NCBI GenBank assembly: GCA_034521575.1
Contig: JAXHMJ010000002.1
Location: forward strand, 751,692-815,691
Length of the DNA stretch: 64,000 bases
From: a candidate division KSB1 bacterium
GTDB lineage: Bacteria; Zhuqueibacterota; Zhuqueibacteria; Residuimicrobiales; Krinioviventaceae
Direction: 5' to 3'
Within the stretch, counting starts at the first letter, position 1. Each line of letters begins with the position of its first letter. Of the stretch, positions 57,187-64,000 are shown one piece after another. Both the position numbers and the translations under genes were made by a program. The notes beneath the pieces are model-generated. The model did no database searches. It was not told the origin of the DNA and saw only the letters and a list, made by a program, of their open reading frames with translations.

Positions 57187-58358
57187 TTCTTAATCCATAT
57201 TTATTAATTTTTCGGTACAGAGTACGTTCGCTCATGCCTAATATTTTGGCAGCCTGTCTTTTATTGCCGTTGGTTTTATTCAGCGCTGAATTGATCAATT
57301 CTTTTTCCATATCGGTTACAGACTCTGCACTTGATCCGTTGTAGTGGTTCTGATATTCATTCGGCAATTCCTCTCTCCAGGCGCCCAGACTCGGCTGCTG
57401 CGGGTGTCCTGAGAGCAGTAATTCTCTTAACTGAGCAATCTCACTTTTAATCTCCAACAAAGCACGCAGCAGCAATTCCTGGTCCAAATCTTCTCTGGAT
57501 TTGTTCATCAGCACCGGCATATTGCGTCCTGTCTCTTCCATCGTAGTCAGGTATTTGTTGAGCGTATAGTCATCAATTTTTCGGCCGCGTTCCAGAACGA
57601 TAATTTTTTCAACCAGATTTTTGAGTTCTCTTATGTTACCCGGCCATGAATAATGCTGCATAGTCTCAAGTGCGTTTTTTGTAAATCCTTCAAAATCGAT
57701 ATGATTCTCTTTGCAAAAATCATCGGCAAACTTTTTTGCCAGCGGCGCCACATCGCTCTGACGTTCACGCAGACTGGGAACCCGGATATGCACAGCATTC
57801 AACCGGTAATACAGATCCTGGCGAAAATGCCCGGCTTTGACCAGATCAGCCAGGTTTTTGTTTGTTGCAGTAATGACTCGTACATTCACTTTGTGCATAC
57901 TGCTCCCGCCCACGCGCATGAATTCGCGTTCTTCCAGCACACGGAGCAATTTAACCTGGATAGACGTGGGCAATTCGCCGATTTCGTCCAGGAAAATGCT
58001 TCCCTGGTCGGCAAGTTCAAAATATCCTTTTCTCTGGCTGGCCGCACCGGTAAAAGAGCCCTTTTCATGTCCAAATAACTCTGACTCTAATATTCCTTCC
58101 GGGATCGCGCCGCAATTCACGGTGATCAGGGGGTGATTGCGCTCTTTCGCTGCGCAGATGCATGGCTTTTGCAGCCAGTTCCTTGCCGGTGCCGCTTTCA
58201 CCGGTGATCAATACCGAAATGTCAGTCGGCGCTACCTGGTCAATGGTTTCCAAAAGCTGTCGAATTGCCTCGGAATCACCCAATATTCCGACATCTTTCT
58301 GAATGTCGCGCCACTCGTCAGAATCCATAGGGTTATACTCATAATGTTGGTCAGTCAA
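57173..58358 (-). CDS. Sigma54-dependent activator without receiver domain (one frameshift)
   Basis: About 395 residues from a TTG with GGAG eight bases upstream. Only about 20 residues precede the AAA+ domain. Walker A GESGTGKE is at 53-60, the sigma54-contacting loop is GSFTGA, Walker B is [11 protein letters not shown], the arginine finger region [10 protein letters not shown], and a Fis-type HTH ([19 protein letters not shown]) ends the protein. The frame changes near 58140 (SER to [15 protein letters not shown]), one extra base in the AGAGCGC stretch. Lacking a sensory domain, it may be constitutively active or controlled by binding partners. Confidence 0.9.
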
Positions 58359-58361
58359 TGA

Positions 58362-59279
58362 TCAACTCCGTTTATATGCTTGAATGGTTTCGGACAGACC
58401 GGCTTCAAGGTCATATCGGGCTTTCCAGCCCAGTTCATTTTCTGCCTTTATAACGGCAAGCACACTTTTTCGCTGTTCTCCCGGCATAGGATCTGCGTGT
58501 TTTTCAGTTAAATCTGCCTCGGCAAGTTTATTCAAAGTGTGAAAAATGGTATTTATATCTGTTTCTTGACCTGTGCCTATATTGTACGCCTCATTGTCTC
58601 CCTTGTCGAGTGCTTTTATATTGGCATCCACGATATCGCGGATAAAGACAAAGTCCCTTGTCTGTTTTCCGTCACCATTGATCACAGCTTCCCGGCCGTC
58701 CAGCATCCGTTCGAGAAAAATAGCAACCACGCCTGCTTCTCCGTGCGGATTCTGACGGGGACCATACACGTTGGCGTAACGGAGTGCGGTATAATTCAAG
58801 TCATGCGTCAAATGATAATAATACAAATATTTTTCACCAGCAAGTTTGGCCACACCATAGGGTGAACAAGGCTGCAGCCTGTGCTCTTCATCCGCGGGAA
58901 AATACTCTTGCTCCCCATAGATAACACCGCCGGAAGAAGCAAAAATTACTTTTCGGACATTATTGTTTACACAATTTTCCAATAGATTCAAAAATCCGAT
59001 AATATTTACCTTTGCATCATACACGGGATTTTTAACAGACAAGCGTACATTCATCTGGGCCGCCTGATGATTGACAATATCAAACTTTTTTTCTGAAAAT
59101 ATCTTTTCCAGCTCTGAATTTTGTATATCCAGTTCAATAAAATCCGCATCCGGGTTGATATTTTCACGCCGTCCTGTCGAAAGATTGTCGATAATCGTTA
59201 CCTGATGTCCGGCCTGAATATAAGCATCTGCTATATGAGACCCTATAAATCCGGCTCCTCCTGTCACTAATATATTCAA
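58362..59279 (-). CDS. galE: UDP-glucose 4-epimerase-like NAD-dependent epimerase
   Basis: 305 residues, extended SDR: NAD-binding GGAGFIGSHIADAY, catalytic S-x-Y-x3-K as SSGGVIYG with YGVAKLAGEKY, the substrate region ALRYANVYGPRQNPHGEAGVVAIF, and VINGDGKQTRDFVFIRDI. It likely supplies nucleotide sugars for surface polysaccharide. It is 12 bp after purD and 3 bp before the sigma54 activator; the galE name is a family-level call. Confidence 0.85.
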   Translation of the reverse strand: MNILVTGGAGFIGSHIADAYIQAGHQVTIIDNLSTGRRENINPDADFIELDIQNSELEKIFSEKKFDIVNHQAAQMNVRLSVKNPVYDAKVNIIGFLNLLENCVNNNVRKVIFASSGGVIYGEQEYFPADEEHRLQPCSPYGVAKLAGEKYLYYYHLTHDLNYTALRYANVYGPRQNPHGEAGVVAIFLERMLDGREAVINGDGKQTRDFVFIRDIVDANIKALDKGDNEAYNIGTGQETDINTIFHTLNKLAEADLTEKHADPMPGEQRKSVLAVIKAENELGWKARYDLEAGLSETIQAYKRS

Positions 59280-59290
59280 ACGTTTCTCCT

Positions 59291-60558
59291 CTATATTAAG
59301 GCTTTGGCTGCAATATCTTTTCTGTAATAGGCCCCGTCAAAGGCAATCAGGTTTACATTGCGATAGACTTTTTGCATGGCACGTGAAATTGTGCTGTCAA
59401 CGGCAGTAACACCCAGAACACGCCCACCATTGGTGACAATATCATTGCCGCTCTTACAAGTACCGGCATGAAAGACCATCACATCGTCTTCCCGACGGTC
59501 GATCCAGACCGTGAATTTTCTTACCTTTTTCATACTGCCCGGGATAGCCGCCTGAAGCAAGAACCACACAAACTGCGGCCCCGTTTGCGATTTTTCCAAT
59601 CGATATCATTTAGATTCCCATCAATTGACGCCATGAGAACTTTTACCAGATCACTTTCCGCCATAGGCAGAACAACCTGAGTTTCCGGATCACCGAACCG
59701 GCAGTTGTATTCGAGAACTTTGGGCCCGTCATCGGTCAGCATCAATCCTGCATACAAAACACCTTTATAAGGACGTCCCTCGGCCTGCATACCTTTCAAC
59801 GTTGGTTCCATGACGGTGGTTTTTATAGTTTTTAGCATCTCTTCGGTCATACACGGGGTCGGGGCATATGCCCCCATACCGCCGGTATTCGGTCCCTGGT
59901 CATTGTCAAAAATTCGTTTATGATCTTGTGAAGGCAGCATATACACCAGATTTTCACCATCACACAAAGCCATGATTGAAACTTCACTGCCTTGCAGCAT
60001 TTCTTCGATAACCACTTTTTCACCAGCAGAACCGAATGCACGGTCTTTCATGATCAAATCCAGAGCTTTTGAAGATTGCTCCAGATTCTGACATACGATG
60101 GCGCCCTTGCCTGCCGCCAGTCCGTCAGCTTTGACAACAATCGGTCCTTTGTTATAATTTAAGAATTCACTGGCCTTGTCATAATCAGTAAACGTTCGAT
60201 ACTGGGCGCTGGGGATCTCGTATTTTTTCATAAAATCTTTGCAGAAAACCTTGCTTCCTTCCAGTTCCGCGGCACGTCTTCGAGGCCCGAATATTTTCAG
60301 TCCGTTTTTCTCAAATTCATCAACAATTCCCGCGACCAGAGGCATCTCCGGCCCAACAATTGTCAAGTCAATTTTGTTTTTCGAGGCATATTGAATGAGC
60401 CGTTTCGTATTCATGACAGAAATACTCTCACATTCTGCCACTTTTGCGATTCCGGCATTGCCGGGAGTGCAATAAATCTTTTCCACATAAGAACTTTGAT
60501 TGAGTTTCCATACCAGGGCGTGTTCACGTCCGCCGCTGCCAATGACCAATACCTTCAT
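59291..60558 (-). CDS. purD: Phosphoribosylamine-glycine ligase (two homopolymer frameshifts)
   Basis: ATP-grasp enzyme of purine synthesis. Start MKVLVIGSGGREHAL at the ATG at 60558 with GAGGG upstream. Motifs IVGPEMPLVAGIVDEF, IVVKADGLAAGKGAIV, GPNTGGMGAYAPTP and EYNCRFGDPETQVVL. Two single insertions: an A run near 59583 (five, should be four) gives IANGAAVCVVLASGGYPG, and a G triplet near 59491 gives RPSEDDVMVFHAGT, after which TNGGRVLGVTA and the C-terminus follow. Confidence 0.92.
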
Positions 60559-60612
60559 GATGTTTCCCTCATACAAGTCATTAAATGATTAAAAGCATAA
60601 ATTTCATTATTT

Positions 60613-62615
60613 TCAATCCGCAAGCACATCGATCTGATCCCGCAATTTGGCCGCCTGTTCAAATTCCAGGCGTGAAGCAGCATCCATCATTTTCTTTTCA
60701 AGTTCAGAAAGTACCTTGTTCTTTTCTTCAAGAGACATTTGTTTCCAGGCTTCAATATCCATATCTTTTTCAACAGATGACTGTTTTTTGCCGTATTCTG
60801 CTTTGGCATCAGCAACCGATGTAGACCCCAGCACCTGATCCGTGGATTTATAAATGGTTTTCGGTGTGATGCCATGTTCCTCATTGTATCGCATCTGTAT
60901 TTTACGTCGACGCTCGGTTTCGTCAATGGCATATTGCATGGACTTTGTAACTTTGTCTGCATAGAATATAACCGTCCCCCCCACATTGCGCGCAGCGCGT
61001 CCTGCAGTCTGGATAAGAGAACGTTCAGAACGCAGGTAGCCCTCTTTGTCCGCATCAAGAATGGCTACCAGTGATACTTCCGGCAAATCCAGACCTTCTC
61101 GAAGCAGATTAATGCCGACCAGGACATCAAATTTTGCCAACCGCAGATCGCGGAGAATACCTACACGATCAAGTGAAGTTATTTCCGAATGCAGATACCG
61201 AACCTTGATCCCAGCAGAAGCAAGATAATCGGTCAGGTCTTCCGACATGGCTTTGGTCAGAGTGGTGACCAGCGTGCGCTCTTTTTTATCAACCCGCAGG
61301 TTAATCTCCTGGACAAGATCATCAATCTGACCTTCTACAGGTTTCACCACAATCTCCGGATCCATCAATCCCGTTGGACGGGATAATCTGTTCAACCACA
61401 ACTCCCTCTGATTTTTCGATTTCGTAATCTCCCGGAGTTGCCGAGACGAACACAGCCAGATTAATTATCGTTTCGAATTCCTTAAAATTAAGCGGCCGAT
61501 TGTCCAGAGCTGAGGGCAGCCGAAATCCATATTCAACCAGATTCTCTTTTCGGGACCGATCGCCAAAATACATGCCGCGAATTTGCGGTACGGTCACATG
61601 CGATTCGTCGATGATCAGTAAAAAATCATCCGGAAAGTAATCAATTAACGTAGACGGACGCTCACCGGGTTTGCGGCCGGACATGTGACGCGAATAATTC
61701 TCAACGCCCGAGCAATACCCGATTTCCCGAATCATTTCGAGATCATAATGGGTACGCTGCTCCAGTCGCTGTGCTTCGACAAGTTTGTTTTGTTCGCGGA
61801 GTTCTGCAAGCCGTTCCTCCAATTCCTGTTCGATGCTGACAATCGCACTTTCCAGCCGTTCATAGGGCGTGACGAAATGCTTGGCCGGATAAATCATCAC
61901 TCGCTCCATATCTTCAATCACGTCACCGGTCAACGCATTCACCGTGCACAAGCGTTCAATGACATCGCCCCACATTTCTATCCGAATGGCTTTCGGTTTC
62001 AGAAGCCGGGATCACTTCAATGATATCTCCGCGCACCCGAAAGGTACCACGCTCAAACGCAATGTCATTGCGTACATACAATATATCAATCAATTTTCGA
62101 AGAATAGTATCTCGATTGATGGTCTGTCCCTTGTCCAGGAACAGATTCATCTTCATCCAATCTTCCGGCGACCCCAACCCTAAATACAGGAAACTGAAGC
62201 GACAATAATCACATCGTTACGAGTCAACAGAGAAGCGGCAGCCTTTAAACGCAGCCTGTCTATTTCATCATTGATAGAGGTGTCTTTTTCGATATAGGTA
62301 TCCGTTGTGGCGATATAGGCTTCGGGTTGATAATAGTCATAATAACTGATAAAATATTCAACCGCATTGTCAGGAAAAAAGGACTTCATCTCTCCATAAA
62401 GCTGGGCAGCCAGGGTTTTATTATGGGACATGATCAGAGTCGGCTTGTTCAGATTGGCGATCACATTGGCCATGGTAAAGGTCTTGCCGCTGCTGGTTAC
62501 ACCTAAGTGTTGGAAACGGTCACCTCTGACCAAGCTTTCGTGTCAGCTCTGAGACAGCTTGAGGTTGATCCCCCTCCAGTTGATAATCTGATTTCAGTGA
62601 AAATGTTTTTTTCAT
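60613..62615 (-). CDS. uvrB: UvrB, excinuclease subunit B (at least four frameshifts)
   Basis: Nucleotide excision repair helicase. From [21 protein letters not shown] at 62615, through Walker [26 protein letters not shown], the beta-hairpin [81 protein letters not shown] and the C-terminal UVR motif [13 protein letters not shown]. Frame changes lie near 62535, 62178 (one missing T in TATGGG), 61995 and 61381 (CCC to CC). The Walker A has S where G is usual (GVTGSGKT), perhaps another error. Corrected length is about 667 residues. Confidence 0.93.
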
Positions 62616-62793
62616 ATATATGAAAGAGATCCCTGATTTCGTATTATGTATGACAATAATATACTACCAATCTGTCAAATTGTCAATAGTCAAATAGAGG
62701 CACACCTTTTGCAACTCAACAAAAAACTTGGAGTTCCCGAGAAAAACATGTATCTTTCTAATCCGCAAAATTCATCGAATCAGAAATGGTGTT

Positions 62794-64000
62794 ATGAAAA
62801 CGTCTGTAATGGTATTGCTTCTTCTCCCTCTCGGCCTTTTAGCCTCAACGCGATCGATATGGGTGACCCGCTGGGACTATGCATCAGCTTCCGATATAGA
62901 AAAAATAATTGAAAATTCAGCAGAGCTAGGATTTGACAGGGTATTATTCCAGGTTTGGAGGCAACAGCGCCTGTTTGTTATCCGTCCCGCTATGAACCCT
63001 GGAGTTCGCGTTTTGGAGAGATAGATCCCGGGGTGGGATCCATTGCAGACTGCAATCCTTCGCGGCACATCATCATCATATTGAACTGCATGCCTGGCTC
63101 AATGTTTATCCCGGCTGGCGCGGCAGCAAACCTCCGGAACATCCTGAACAGCTATATCACAAACATCCCAGCTGGTTTGTGGTCGATCAATTCGGCGACC
63201 CGCAAATACTGAATAACAGTTATATGTGGCTCTCCCCCACCCATCCGGGGGTTCAACAACACATTCTCAATATCTGCAAAGAACTGGTGAGTGGCTACGA
63301 TATTGATGGTATTCATCTGGATTACTGTCGCTACCCGGGGCCGAATTATTCCTACGATGACAAATCCGTGGATTTGTTCAAATCCATTTATAAAGAATTG
63401 CCTCAGAACATTTCATTTTCCTGGCGGAACTGGCGACAAAATGCAATCACCGATCTGATTGCCTCCATTCACTCGATGCTGCATGCACAGAAACCCGACA
63501 TTTGTCTGAGCGCTGCGGTCATTGGTGATCCGCAGCGCAGAAAAACGTTATTCTTGCAGGAAACAGAGGTCTGGATGAAACGCGGGATCCTCGATGCCGT
63601 TTATCCCATGCTGTACACTCAGGATATGCGTTCCTTTAACATTTGGTGAATGATTACATGAAAAAGCGAAATAACTGCAGTGTTCACGCGGGTCTTTATG
63701 TGTATCAGCCGGCTGTTCTTGAAAACAGTGTCGATTATGCCGAAAAATCCGGGTGCCAGGACTTTGCCGTCTTTCGTACAGCCGTTTAAGTTCACATCAC
63801 GCCGTTCACCCGGTATATGCATCATATCTGAAAAACCGTAAATCAGATAAAGTCACACCAGACATTGCAATAATAAAAACCATTCCGGAAAAAATTCACC
63901 GATGGAGAACCGTTTCGCATCGCAGTAAAAGTCAAATCAAACCCTGCGCTCCCGAACCTTTCAACAGGTAAAAACCAAAACCTCGTTTTAATCTACGCAA
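62794..64000 (+). CDS. Secreted GHL10-like protein (cut by right edge; several frameshifts)
   Basis: Glycosyl-hydrolase-like family 10 pattern. From MKTSVMVLLLLPLGLLAS (signal peptide), IWVTRWDYASASDIEKII, AELGFDRVLFQV, a frame change to YPSRYEPWSSRFGEIDPG, another to the WDPLQTAI stretch, then a long frame ELHAWLNVYPGWRGSKPPEH, DGIHLDYCRYPGPNYSYDD (the family's hallmark), AVYPMLYTQDM. Further one-base changes at 63648 (GG to GGG), 63776 (TTT to TTTT) and about 63895 keep the frame open to the window end. The active-site fold suggests a carbohydrate-binding or hydrolysing role. Confidence 0.75.

Overview
The window looks like a 64 kb stretch of chromosome from an uncultured, Gram-negative, diderm bacterium of the FCB group. 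The closest fit by gene content is candidate phylum KSB1 / Calditrichota; this is an inference from the Mla lipid-transport operon, LptE, several outer-membrane beta-barrels, C-terminal YPNPFN-type (type IX secretion-like) sorting domains, strong GGAGG ribosome-binding sites, and sigma70-type promoters with a TATATT -10. No rRNA, phage, transposase or CRISPR array is visible.

Layout. 1-12.4 kb (minus strand) is a housekeeping block: thrS-infC-rpmI-rplT-pheS-pheT-coiled coil-zapA-[small structured RNA]-rny-ymdB-folD-tRNA-Arg-mlaE-mlaF-mlaD (cut at the left edge). 12.5-12.95 kb holds four tRNAs (Gly, Cys, Leu, Val in transcription order) with a promoter and a terminator. 13-17.6 kb (minus) is xerD-birA-coaX-trmB-rsgA, with an unknown gene upstream. 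17.6-24.6 kb (minus) is radA-tgt-yajC-fmt-rsmB-PASTA protein-rpe, then a cold-shock gene with its own promoter and a foldable leader. 24.7-42.5 kb is more accessory: a GH5 fragment, a YgiQ radical-SAM protein, beta-barrels, a cation exchanger, a sulfatase with two in-frame stops, a URO-D family protein behind a CG-centred palindrome, a DsbD-N/redoxin pair, an amino-acid permease, htpG, an EamA exporter and an epimerase. 42.6-45.8 kb is rex-serC-serA with two Rex-type operators. 45.8-48.4 kb is a compact exported redox cluster (haem-motif lipoprotein, YceI, DUF5777-like barrel, haem-motif protein with sorting domain). 48.4-62.6 kb (minus) is a long, tightly spaced run: uvrB-purD-galE-sigma54 activator-lptE-TPR protein-glycosyltransferase-subtilisin/FG-GAP giant-coaE-CaCA exchanger. 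The right edge cuts a GHL10-like secreted protein.

A main caveat runs through the whole window: about 20 genes, many of them essential (coaE, fmt, tgt, coaX, uvrB, purD, lptE), carry one-base frameshifts, most at homopolymer runs where adding or removing one base restores the conserved protein. I read these as sequencing or assembly errors and annotate each gene across its full span, so several coordinates here join pieces in different frames. The sulfatase is different: its frame is intact but interrupted by two nonsense codons.
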